A stretch of 51,365 nt of DNA from Oscillospiraceae bacterium (GTDB lineage: Bacteria > Bacillota > Clostridia > Oscillospirales > Oscillospiraceae), in assembly GCA_016282135.1 (NCBI GenBank), contig JAEEKA010000067.1, positions 1 to 51,365 on the forward strand. Reading direction: 5' to 3'. Under the pieces are notes generated by a model, which was not told the DNA's origin, made no database searches, and was given only the letters and a program-made list of their open reading frames with translations. Within the stretch, counting starts at the first letter, position 1; the number at the start of each line of letters is the position of its first letter. This document shows, in pieces, positions 1 through 7,497 of the stretch. Made by a program: the position numbers and the translations under genes.

Positions 1-1674
1 ACCGTCCTTGATGTTGGAGGTCTCGCGGAAAGGCGCGTCAGTGCCGCCGGTGTCGTGGTGGTCGCGGCCCAAAATGACGGGGCCGATCTCGCCGTTACGG
101 ACCATGTCGTTGAACTTCAGAGCGATGTTCATACGGCCCATGGCGTCCTGATACAGAATGCGGCACTGGGTGCCAACCACCAGCTTGTTCTGCTTGGCGT
201 CCCGGACCCAGACGTAGTTGTCGTAGTCCTGGTAGCGGCGGTTGTGGGCCAGGATGTAGTCGGCGGCAGCCTTGTCGGTCTTGTCCAAATCCTCGGGGTT
301 CCGGGACAGGCAGCACCAGCGGAAGGGACCGTAGCCGAAGTCAAACAGGCAGGGCCCGAGAATATCCTCCACGTAGGAGGGGAAGACGAAGCCTTCCAGA
401 TCGTTCTCGCCGTTGCGGCACACGGACTTGACGCCCGCGTCGTAGACGGCCTTCAGGAAGGAGTTGCCGTAGTCAAAGAAGTAGGTGCCCTGCTCGTGGA
501 ACTTGCAGATCATCTCGTAATGATGCCGCAGGGTCTTGTCCACCAGCTTGCGGAAGCCCTCGGGGTCCCTGTCCAGCATTTCGGTGCGCTGGGCGAAGGT
601 CAGTCCCTGGGGGCAGTAGCCGCCGTCGTAGGGGACGTGGCAGGAGGTCTGGTCGGACATCAGATCCACGTGGACCTTGTGGGCATAGAGGTACTCCAGC
701 AGGTCCACGATGTTGCCGTTGTAGGCAACGGCGCAGGCTTTCCCGGCCTTCTGGTGATCCAGGGCGATCTGCACGGCCTCTTCCAGGCTGGCGGTGCGGT
801 GGCTGACCCAGCCCTGGGTGTAGCGGGTCTCAATGCGGGAGTCGTCCACCTCGGCAATGATGGAGGCTGCGCCGGCGATTTCCGCGGCCTTGCCCTGGGC
901 GCCGCTCATGCCGCCCAGACCGGCGGAGATAAAGAGGCGACCGGCCAGATTGCCGTCGTTGGGAATGCCCAGCTTCAGGCGGCCCGCGTTCAGCAGGGTG
1001 TTAAAGGTGCCGTGGACGATGCCCTGAGGCCCGATGTACATCCAGCCGCCGGCGGTCATCTGACCATAGTTGGCCACGCCCAGAGCGGCGGCCCGGTTGA
1101 AGTTCTCCTGGTCGTCGAAGGTGCCCACCATCAGGCCGTTGGAAATAATGACACGGGGGGCCAGCTTGTGGGAATGGAACAGACCAAGAGGATGGCCGGA
1201 CATGACCACCAGGGTCTGCTCATCGGTGAGCTCCTGCAAGTATTTCTTGATGAGGCGGTACTGCATCCAGTTCTGGCAGACCTGACCGGTTTCACCGTAG
1301 GTCACCAGCTCGTAGGGGTACAGGGCCACGTCAAAGTCCAGGTTATTGTCGATCATCACCTGAATGGCCCGGCCCTCGATGCACTTGCCCTGGTATTGGT
1401 CAATGGGCTTGCCGTAGAGCTTGCCGACGGGGCGGTAGCGGTAGCCGTAGATGCGGCCATGCTCCTTCAGCTCCTGGGCAAATTCCTTCGCCATCTGGGC
1501 GTGGTGCTGCTTGGGAACGTAGCGCAGGGCGTTGCGAATGGCCAAAGCCTTGTCGGCCTCGGTGAGCTTGGATTCCCGCCGGGGAGCCCTGCGGTACTGG
1601 GGGTCGAACGCGGGATACTCCGGCAGCGCGTCGTCCAGCTTAATTGTCATCGCCTTGCTGAAATCAATGTCCAT
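1..1674 (-). CDS. hutU: Urocanate hydratase (urocanase), 3' end cut off by window edge
   Basis: Second step of histidine breakdown: hydrates urocanate to imidazolone propionate using bound NAD+, in the cytoplasm. The minus strand is open from the ATG at 1672-1674 to base 1, giving 558 residues without a stop. The translation shows urocanase blocks such as VTYGETGQVCQNW, ISAGLGGMSGAQGK and FGYGPFRWCCLS. It starts MDISKAMTIKLDDALPEYPAF and looks like the long form of the family (about 670 residues), so roughly 110 residues should lie outside the window. A strong AGGAGG site lies just before the ATG. It follows hutH by 63 bp on the same strand, so the two are probably one operon; a short palindromic repeat lies in the gap. 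Confidence 0.95.
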   Translation of the reverse strand, partial: MDIDFSKAMTIKLDDALPEYPAFDPQYRRAPRRESKLTEADKALAIRNALRYVPKQHHAQMAKEFAQELKEHGRIYGYRYRPVGKLYGKPIDQYQGKCIEGRAIQVMIDNNLDFDVALYPYELVTYGETGQVCQNWMQYRLIKKYLQELTDEQTLVVMSGHPLGLFHSHKLAPRVIISNGLMVGTFDDQENFNRAAALGVANYGQMTAGGWMYIGPQGIVHGTFNTLLNAGRLKLGIPNDGNLAGRLFISAGLGGMSGAQGKAAEIAGAASIIAEVDDSRIETRYTQGWVSHRTASLEEAVQIALDHQKAGKACAVAYNGNIVDLLEYLYAHKVHVDLMSDQTSCHVPYDGGYCPQGLTFAQRTEMLDRDPEGFRKLVDKTLRHHYEMICKFHEQGTYFFDYGNSFLKAVYDAGVKSVCRNGENDLEGFVFPSYVEDILGPCLFDFGYGPFRWCCLSRNPEDLDKTDKAAADYILAHNRRYQDYDNYVWVRDAKQNKLVVGTQCRILYQDAMGRMNIALKFNDMVRNGEIGPVILGRDHHDTGGTDAPFRETSNIKDG

Positions 1675-1701
1675 GAATATGCCTCCTTATACGGTATCTC
1701 A

Positions 1702-1727
1702 TGTAGCGGCGCACAGTGTGCGCCATG
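1702..1727. repeat. Short GC-rich palindromic intergenic repeat, copy A
   Basis: Between hutH and hutU lies TGTAGCGG followed by the near-perfect palindrome GGCGCACAGTGTGCGCC (8-bp arms, one central base). The same 24 bases recur at 32396. Related sequences with a different core lie near 44764 and 45408. Confidence 0.6.
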
Positions 1728-1737
1728 GGAACAGGTG

Positions 1738-3303
1738 TTATTCAAAATCGGGGACGAGTTTCTTCACAGCGTTCAAAATGTCTTCGGAGCGCACCAGCTT
1801 TTCCACCTGCTCAATGTCAGGCCGAATTTCCCGGTCCTCTTCCATGAAGGGAATCACGGCGCGAACCTTGTCGTAAACAGCCTGGACGGCAGGGGACAGG
1901 CCCTCGCCCCAGGGGCCGACCCGGCGGCGAATGTCCACAGCCTGGCAGGCGGTGAGCAGCTCGTAGGCCAGCACGGAGCGGGTGTTCTCCAGAATCAGAC
2001 CGGCCTTGCGGGCGGCGGTGGTGCCCATGGAGACGAAATCCTCCTGGTTGGCGGAGGAGGGGATGGTGTCCACGCAGGCGGGATGGGCAAAGACCTTGTT
2101 CTCCGAGGCCATAGAGGCGGCGGAGTACTGGACGATCATAAAGCCGCTGTTGACGCCGGCCTTGGTGGTGAGGAAGGGAGTCAGGCCGTTGGAAAGGGCG
2201 GCGTTGACCATCCGCTCGGTGCGGCGCTCGGAAATGGAGGCCAGCTCCGCACAGGCAATGCCCAGGAAGTCGAAGGGCAGGGCCATGGGCTCGCCGTGGA
2301 AGTTGCCGCCGGAAATGACGGCCTCGTCCTCGGTGAACATCAGGGGATTGTCGGTGACGGCGTTTAGCTCAATGTCCACCTTCTCCTTCACGTAGGCCAG
2401 AGCGTCCCGAACCGCGCCGTGGACCTGGGGAATGCAGCGCAGGGCGTAGGCGTCCTGGACTCTGGCCCGCTGGCACTTGGTGAGGATCTCGCCGCCCTCG
2501 GCCAGCAGCCGCATATTCTTTGCTACCCGGATCTGGCCCTTCTGGCCCCGGGCGGTGTGCATCCGCTCCTGGAAGGCGTCCAACTGGCCGCCCAGAGCGG
2601 TGAAGGTGACGGAGGCGATAACGTCAGCCAGGTCCGCCGCCTGCATGGTGTCATAGAGATAGAGCGCGCCCACACTGGTCATGGCACAGGTTCCGTTGGT
2701 AATGCCAAGGCCCTCTTTGCTGACCAGGGTGTCCAGCACGGGGATCCCCGCCAGCTCCATCGCCTTTGCGCCGGGGTACTCCACACCCTGATACCGGGCC
2801 TTGCCCTTGCCCAGCAGAACCAGACCCATGTGGCTCAGAGGAGCCAGGTCGCCGGAGGCGCCCAGAGAGCCCTTCTGGGGGATCACAGGAGTCACGCCCT
2901 TGTTGAGCATGTCCGCCAGCATGGTGACCAGCAGGGGACGGACGCCGCTGATGCCCACGCAGAGGGCGTTGGCCCGCAGCAGCATCATGCCCCGCACCTG
3001 CTCGTCGGCGTAGGGATCGCCGGTGCCAACGGCATGGCTCAAAATCAGGTTGGTGGAGAGCTTTGCGCTCATTTCCTCGGGGACGGCCACGTTGGCAAAA
3101 TCACCGAAGCCGGTGGTAATGCCGTAGGCGACCCGCTTTTCCCGGGAAATGCGGTCAGCCAGTTCCCGGGACCGAACCATGGCGTCCATGGCCTCCTGGG
3201 AAACGGAAACCTTGGCCCCGAAACGGGCCACGGCGACAAAGTCAGTCAGCGTCAGGCTGTGCCCGGTCAGAACAACGTTCCGGCCGCAATGGGGATGTTC
3301 CAT
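1738..3303 (-). CDS. hutH: Histidine ammonia-lyase
   Basis: Deaminates L-histidine to trans-urocanate and ammonia, the entry step of the hut pathway. The 521-residue product has the family length. It carries the MIO-forming signature GSLGASGDLAPLSH, whose Ala-Ser-Gly cyclises into the electrophilic cofactor, plus NGTCAMTSVG and EDFVSMGTTAARKA further on. The ATG has an AAGGAGCG ribosome site. It is the promoter-proximal gene of a hutH-hutU operon; a sigma-A-like promoter lies about 80 bp upstream. I see no hut regulator (HutP/HutC) in the window. Confidence 0.97.
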   Translation of the reverse strand: MEHPHCGRNVVLTGHSLTLTDFVAVARFGAKVSVSQEAMDAMVRSRELADRISREKRVAYGITTGFGDFANVAVPEEMSAKLSTNLILSHAVGTGDPYADEQVRGMMLLRANALCVGISGVRPLLVTMLADMLNKGVTPVIPQKGSLGASGDLAPLSHMGLVLLGKGKARYQGVEYPGAKAMELAGIPVLDTLVSKEGLGITNGTCAMTSVGALYLYDTMQAADLADVIASVTFTALGGQLDAFQERMHTARGQKGQIRVAKNMRLLAEGGEILTKCQRARVQDAYALRCIPQVHGAVRDALAYVKEKVDIELNAVTDNPLMFTEDEAVISGGNFHGEPMALPFDFLGIACAELASISERRTERMVNAALSNGLTPFLTTKAGVNSGFMIVQYSAASMASENKVFAHPACVDTIPSSANQEDFVSMGTTAARKAGLILENTRSVLAYELLTACQAVDIRRRVGPWGEGLSPAVQAVYDKVRAVIPFMEEDREIRPDIEQVEKLVRSEDILNAVKKLVPDFE

Positions 3304-3379
3304 GAAATAACACGCTCCTTAAAAATTCATTGCAGTAGCATTTTCTTTTGTTGTGTGAACAAAAGCCCGCACAACAAAT

Positions 3380-3408
3380 ATTATAACGTATTTCAACAGG
3401 AAAAGCAA
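3380..3408 (-). promoter_or_regulatory. Sigma-A-type promoter of the hutH-hutU operon
   Basis: On the minus strand, TTGCTT (3408-3403) and TATAAT (3385-3380) are separated by 17 bp, about 80 bp before the hutH start. I see no clear catabolite-repression site. Confidence 0.6.
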
Positions 3409-3488
3409 GGAATTTTCACGGCTTTTTGTACAGGACGTCTCCCTTTCACAGTTTCTTCAAATCCGATTTCCACTGCCGCGGAAAAGAC

Positions 3489-3517
3489 TTGACAAGACAA
3501 AATCCGGGGGATAAGAT
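3489..3517 (+). promoter_or_regulatory. Sigma-A-type promoter upstream of the membrane-bound sigma factor
   Basis: TTGACA (3489-3494), 17-bp spacer, TAAGAT (3512-3517). A perfect -35 with a good -10; probably gives basal expression of the small ORF and the sigma factor. Confidence 0.55.
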
Positions 3518-3548
3518 AGGAGCCGTCTGATAATTTGAAAAACCCGGT

Positions 3549-3577
3549 CAACCGTTCCGTTTGTGAAAGCGTCTAAT
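3549..3577 (+). promoter_or_regulatory. Candidate ECF-sigma autoregulatory promoter 1
   Basis: CAACCGTT (3549-3556) and CGTCTAAT (3570-3577) start 21 bp apart and about 30 bp before the small ORF. The layout (AAC-type -35, CGTC-type -10) matches ECF promoters in general, and similar motifs lie before the other two ECF sigma genes in the window. Assignment to this sigma factor is inference. Confidence 0.45.
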
Positions 3578-3607
3578 TAATAGAAGCATTTCACGGAGGT
3601 GAACCCC

Positions 3608-3775
3608 ATGGAAAATGAAGCAGAATTTGTCCGCTGCTTCCGGCTGCTGATCCAGTCTGACCGACTCTCGCCGGAGCGCTCCCGGACGCAGCTTGCTGCC
3701 ATTCTGCGGCGGGTTTGCGGCGAGAGACCAGAGTTTTACACGACACGGACAGGAGGGATGAACTATGAGCAGTAA
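3608..3775 (+). CDS. Small ORF (55 aa) translationally coupled to the sigma factor
   Basis: ATG at 3608 follows a clear GGAGGTG ribosome site. The product begins MENEAEFVRCFRLLIQSDR and ends RTGGMNYEQ. It is predicted soluble, rich in Arg and Leu, without signal peptide or membrane segment. I do not recognise a family. Its last 11 bases overlap the start of the sigma-factor gene (ATG at 3765), so the pair is probably translationally coupled. It could be a small regulator of the sigma factor or merely a leader peptide. The ribosome site and the overlap are the reasons to call it real. Confidence 0.55.
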   Translation: MENEAEFVRCFRLLIQSDRLSPERSRTQLAAILRRVCGERPEFYTTRTGGMNYEQ

Positions 3776-5567
3776 AAAGAAACCTTGCTTGGGAACGGAA
3801 AACCTTCCCAATCTGATTTCCCGGGCGAAAAGCGGAGATCAGAACGCCTTTACCGCTCTGTATGAGGCTACCAGCCAGGAGGTCTATGCCACCGTCCGCT
3901 CCATGGTTCGAACTGAGGAACTGGCCCTGGATATTCAGCAGGACAGCTATGTCTTTGCCTTTACCCACTTGGATCAGTTGGTTGATCCGGCCAAGTTCCG
4001 CGCCTGGATTCATACCATCGCCGTAAACCGGACCCGCTCCGTGCTGCGCAGGCAGACGCCGTTGCTCTTCTCCGAGCTGGACTTGGAAAATGACCCTCTG
4101 CCGGAGCTGCCGGACCTCAGCACCGAGGCCTCGCCGGAGTTGTCCCTGGACCGGAAGGAGACCACAAGACTGATTCGGGAGATTCTGGACGAACTGACCG
4201 ACGGCCAGCGGATGCTGGTGGGCATGTATTACTACGAGCAGATGCCCGTAGGAAAAATTGCCCAGACTCTGGAGGTCACCCCCGGCACGGTGAAGAAGCA
4301 GCTTTCCCGTGCCAGAAAGAAAATCGAGTCGGCGGTTAAACGTTTGGAGGAAAAGGGCGTCAAGCTCTACGGCCTCTCGCCCCTGCCCTTCCTGCTGGCC
4401 TTGTTGCGTCAGCAGGAGCCTGCTGCGGAAACCGGAAAAGCCCTTCTGGCAAAGACCGCGGAAAAAGCCGGCCTTGCCGCCGGGGCAAAGGCGGCCGCGC
4501 CTGCGGCGGAGGCTGTGGCCGTCCATGTGGGCAGGCCGTTCTTTGAAACGGCCTTGGGCAAGCTGATCCTTGGTGTCGTTTCCGTCTCCGTCATTGGCGG
4601 CGGCATCCTGGGTTACCGCTGGATTCAGGCCAAAGCAGCCTATGGCAATACCCGTCCTTCGGAGAGAATAGCGTACACCGAGCACACCACAGATCCCGTG
4701 GTCTTGGAGAACATCATCCCTACCGTCCCGGAGTCCTATAATGAAACACCGGAGGACCTGATAACAGAACCGATCACCACGGAATCCGTCACCGAAGCGG
4801 AGCCCACGGAGCCCGCGTCATCGGCGCCGGAGCGGCCCACAGAGCCCAGACCCACGGAGCCGGAGCGGCCTACAGATCCGCAGCCCGCACAACCGCCCAC
4901 GGAGCCGGAAGGGAAAACCGCCGAGCTGGTGAGCTGGCATAGCGAGTACAGCGCCCCGGGCTCGTCTGTTCTGACCCTGCAAACCTACCAGCTTAATTCC
5001 TCCGTGTTTATCACCGTAAACGTGCGGGGAGACGGGGAGCCCACGCTGATCTCCAGCAATCCCGCTGTAAGCTCCGTTTCCCAATACCGGGAAAAAATTC
5101 CCCTTGAAAATGGACTTTTTGCTTACCGCTGGGCCGTGTGTATCAGCAACTTTGGAACTGCTGATCTGAGCTGCGTTTTGAACGGCGTAAGCCGGGTGAT
5201 CGCCCGAACCGATATGCCGGAGCCGGAGCCCTGCTTCCTGCAAGCGTCTTTTTTGGGCCGGTTCGATTCCGGCGCGCCGATTGACGCGGAATTACAGAAA
5301 ACGGAAACGCTGAGCGTTAAGGTCCAGGGCTTTGAGGCACCGGAGATTCAGCTTGACACGCAGGGGATACTGTCCGTTTCAGGGCCTGCGCAATACAGAG
5401 ACGAGAAATGGAACTATCTCCACGAATGGAAGCTTACGCCCGTATCTGCGGGAACGGTGCACATTACCGTCAAATTTGGCGGAAGCGCGGTGAAGACCTT
5501 TACCGTGATCGTGTCCGACCAATCCTCGAAGGACGATAGCTGCGAGGACCTGGACGACGAGCCATAA
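3765..5567 (+). CDS. ECF-type RNA polymerase sigma factor fused to a transmembrane anchor and extracellular domain
   Basis: A 600-residue protein built in four parts. Residues about 20-97 match sigma region 2 (ALDIQQDSYVFAF, FRAWIHTIAVNRTRS). Residues about 130-190 match region 4 with its helix-turn-helix (GKIAQTLEVTPGTVKKQLSR). An Ala-rich stretch (215-255) leads to one membrane helix at about 264-286. A Pro/Thr/Glu-rich stalk (PTEP repeats, 340-385) then leads to a 215-residue beta-rich, Ig-like C-terminal domain that should lie outside the cell. Ordinary ECF factors are about 170-200 residues and soluble. Here sensor, anchor and sigma factor are one chain, so release by proteolysis or control at the membrane is plausible but not shown. 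The start has an AGGAGG site. The next gene, an SLH protein, is 75 bp downstream. Confidence 0.85.
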   Translation: MSSKKKPCLGTENLPNLISRAKSGDQNAFTALYEATSQEVYATVRSMVRTEELALDIQQDSYVFAFTHLDQLVDPAKFRAWIHTIAVNRTRSVLRRQTPLLFSELDLENDPLPELPDLSTEASPELSLDRKETTRLIREILDELTDGQRMLVGMYYYEQMPVGKIAQTLEVTPGTVKKQLSRARKKIESAVKRLEEKGVKLYGLSPLPFLLALLRQQEPAAETGKALLAKTAEKAGLAAGAKAAAPAAEAVAVHVGRPFFETALGKLILGVVSVSVIGGGILGYRWIQAKAAYGNTRPSERIAYTEHTTDPVVLENIIPTVPESYNETPEDLITEPITTESVTEAEPTEPASSAPERPTEPRPTEPERPTDPQPAQPPTEPEGKTAELVSWHSEYSAPGSSVLTLQTYQLNSSVFITVNVRGDGEPTLISSNPAVSSVSQYREKIPLENGLFAYRWAVCISNFGTADLSCVLNGVSRVIARTDMPEPEPCFLQASFLGRFDSGAPIDAELQKTETLSVKVQGFEAPEIQLDTQGILSVSGPAQYRDEKWNYLHEWKLTPVSAGTVHITVKFGGSAVKTFTVIVSDQSSKDDSCEDLDDEP

Positions 5568-5577
5568 TTCACGCGGC

Positions 5578-5597
5578 CCGGGCGGAACACCGCCCGG
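5578..5597 (+). other. GC-rich hairpin between sigma factor and SLH gene
   Basis: CCGGGCGG-AACA-CCGCCCGG, an 8-bp perfect stem with a 4-nt loop directly after the sigma-factor stop codon. There is no U-run after it, so it may be a processing or partial-attenuation element rather than a full terminator. Confidence 0.4.
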
Positions 5598-5642
5598 ACT
5601 GTACCAAGATGATGCGAAATTGATTGAAAGGGAGAATAAATC

Positions 5643-7298
5643 ATGAAGAGATTGACGGCCTTGCTTCTGGCCATTCTGCTGTGTTTCACGGTCCTTCCGG
5701 GCCAAAATGCCCACGCTGAGGCGGGGACCCTGCGAGGCTTTGACTTCCTAATGGAATTTATGCGAGAAAACGGAGAAGAAGATCGCTTTTTGGAGAATTC
5801 CATATATTATTCCTGGAAGAAAGCGCTGAACGAGGAAGGCACCGTGGAATTGCGTATGGAATCCTGGGATGCAAAATTCGACGAGGATTTGTGCTACGTC
5901 ATGATCGAGCTGTATTATCGGGATGAACAAAACGATAAGCAGGTGCTTACGTGTTTGAATCTCAGACGGACGTACATCACGATGATGAATGGCGGTGCTT
6001 CCTACCGTGAAATGGATCTGGATTGGAATCCATATTCGCCAGGGCATGATCAGTACATTATGGTGTATAGCGCCGGGATCAATCCCTTCTCCTTGAATAC
6101 GAACGGCGCAGGCTTCATGAACGAGCATTACACCGGACCTGCGGAAGCAGAAACGCAGAATAAACAGAAGGCCTACGCCGCGATCTTCTGCATGCTGGAT
6201 TATATCAATGACCTGGCGAGCCCGGCGGGCTATGACATTGCACGCGATTTTAACTTCTGGAATTATGCCGGACACGGAGAGAACCATATTTACTTCACGT
6301 CGGAGCTCATAAAGCCAAGCTGCGTGGAGCAGGGAAATGGAACCAGTGTCTGCCTGTACTGCGGGAAACAGCGAAGTGATATCTACCCCGCCACGGGACA
6401 CAGCTTTTCGGACTGGGTGGTGGAACGGGAGGCGGACTGCGAGCCGGGCCGCAAGAGCAGGGCCTGTTCTGTTTGCGGATATGAGGAAACGGCGGAGATT
6501 CCAGCCCCTGGTCATGCCTGGACTCTGACGGAACTTCTGAGTGAGGGTGAAACCCTCCATGACTCCATCGGCCTTTACACCTGCTCCCGCTGCGGAGAGA
6601 CCAAGGAGGCCCGACTCTGCGCCGGCGAGGTCTTCTCTGACGTGCCCAAAGAGAGCAGCTGGGCCCATGATCCCATCGACTGGGCATGCTTCCGGGGTAT
6701 CACCGGCGGCACTACGGCAAATACCTTCACCCCCAACGGCATTGTTACCCGAGCTGAGGCCATGACCTTCCTCTGGGCGGCATTGGAGCACCCGGATTTC
6801 ACCTTGGAGGAAAGTCCCTTCCAGGACGTGAAGCCCAAACACTGGTTCTATGACAGCGTTCTGTGGGCCGTGGAGAACCAGGTTACCGGCGGCGTGGAGC
6901 CGGGCCGATTTGCCCCGGGTCTGGCCTGCTCCCGGGCGCAGATCGTCACCTTCCTATGGGCGGCGGAAGGCAAGCCGGAGCCGGAAACCCAGGAGAGCCC
7001 CTTTTCGGACGTAAAGGAAAACGACTGGTTCCGCAGCGCCGTTCTTTGGGCAGCGGAGAACAACATCACCGGCGGCGTCGCCCCCGGGCGTTTTGGACCT
7101 GATCAAACCTGTACCCGTGCCCAGGCTGTTACATTCCTGCGCTCCGCCTACCCCGTACTGACTGCCGAGGAGACCACGGAGGAGCCCACAAAGCCGACAG
7201 AGCCTGCAGACCCGATTAATCCCGAGGAGCCCACAGAGCCGAACGATCCGTCCAATCCCGAGGAACCAACCGATCCTACTGAGCCGGATGAGCCTTGA
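5643..7298 (+). CDS. Secreted SLH-domain protein with Cys-rich repeats and unknown N-terminal domain
   Basis: 551 residues, exported and held on the cell wall by SLH domains. A signal peptide covers about residues 1-25 (MKRLTALLLAILLCF...AHA). Residues 27-215 form a domain I do not recognise. From about 217 to 310 come Cys-rich segments of the CxxCG...CxxCG kind (CLYCGKQ, CSVCGYEE, CSRCGETK) separated by GHSFSDW and GHAW, resembling repeats seen on Clostridia surface proteins. Three SLH domains follow (FSDVPKESSWAHD, FQDVKPKHWFYD, FSDVKENDWFRS, each with an ITGG/VTGG motif), then a Pro/Glu/Thr tail. SLH domains bind secondary cell-wall polymers. It is the gene after the membrane sigma factor, on the same strand with no clear promoter of its own, so it may be cotranscribed. 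Confidence 0.85.
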   Translation: MKRLTALLLAILLCFTVLPGQNAHAEAGTLRGFDFLMEFMRENGEEDRFLENSIYYSWKKALNEEGTVELRMESWDAKFDEDLCYVMIELYYRDEQNDKQVLTCLNLRRTYITMMNGGASYREMDLDWNPYSPGHDQYIMVYSAGINPFSLNTNGAGFMNEHYTGPAEAETQNKQKAYAAIFCMLDYINDLASPAGYDIARDFNFWNYAGHGENHIYFTSELIKPSCVEQGNGTSVCLYCGKQRSDIYPATGHSFSDWVVEREADCEPGRKSRACSVCGYEETAEIPAPGHAWTLTELLSEGETLHDSIGLYTCSRCGETKEARLCAGEVFSDVPKESSWAHDPIDWACFRGITGGTTANTFTPNGIVTRAEAMTFLWAALEHPDFTLEESPFQDVKPKHWFYDSVLWAVENQVTGGVEPGRFAPGLACSRAQIVTFLWAAEGKPEPETQESPFSDVKENDWFRSAVLWAAENNITGGVAPGRFGPDQTCTRAQAVTFLRSAYPVLTAEETTEEPTKPTEPADPINPEEPTEPNDPSNPEEPTDPTEPDEP

Positions 7299-7304
7299 GT
7301 TTTG

Positions 7305-7352
7305 GCAGCTTTTCCCAGGTGGAGCATTCTACTTGGGAAAAGCTGCGGTTTT
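7305..7352 (+). terminator. Intrinsic terminator after the first SLH gene
   Basis: GCAGCTTTTCCCA (7305-7317) pairs exactly with TGGGAAAAGCTGC (7334-7346), followed by GGTTTTGC. A 13-bp stem just after the stop codon. Confidence 0.75.
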
Positions 7353-7409
7353 GCTCGCTAAAAATCCATAGCATTTCTGAATGGAAATAGCTGAATGAGA
7401 CTGTTTTTC

Positions 7410-7437
7410 TTGCATTCGTCTGAAAATGTGGTATAAT
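7410..7437 (+). promoter_or_regulatory. Sigma-A-type promoter of the SGNH-SLH gene
   Basis: TTGCAT (7410-7415), 16-bp spacer, TATAAT (7432-7437), about 60 bp before the start codon. The second SLH gene therefore has its own promoter. Confidence 0.7.
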
Positions 7438-7497
7438 ACGGCTATTCCAGCGGCGTATGCAATTCGTGTGCTGCAAGAGAAAGAGAGGAACAAATCC

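Larger units (their letters stand above)
3304..3607. other. Divergent intergenic region between hut operon and sigma-factor gene
   Basis: About 300 bp without a gene. It holds the hut promoter on the minus strand and, on the plus strand, a sigma-A-like promoter at 3489 and an ECF-type motif at 3549, then the ribosome site of the small ORF. Nothing else is recognised. Confidence 0.6.

Noticed and set aside
55-2367. Very long plus-strand open frame (770 codons)
   Set aside because: It is antisense to hutU and hutH, both firmly identified. High GC gives long shadow frames opposite real genes; its translation has no domain and is Val/Gly/Ala-rich.
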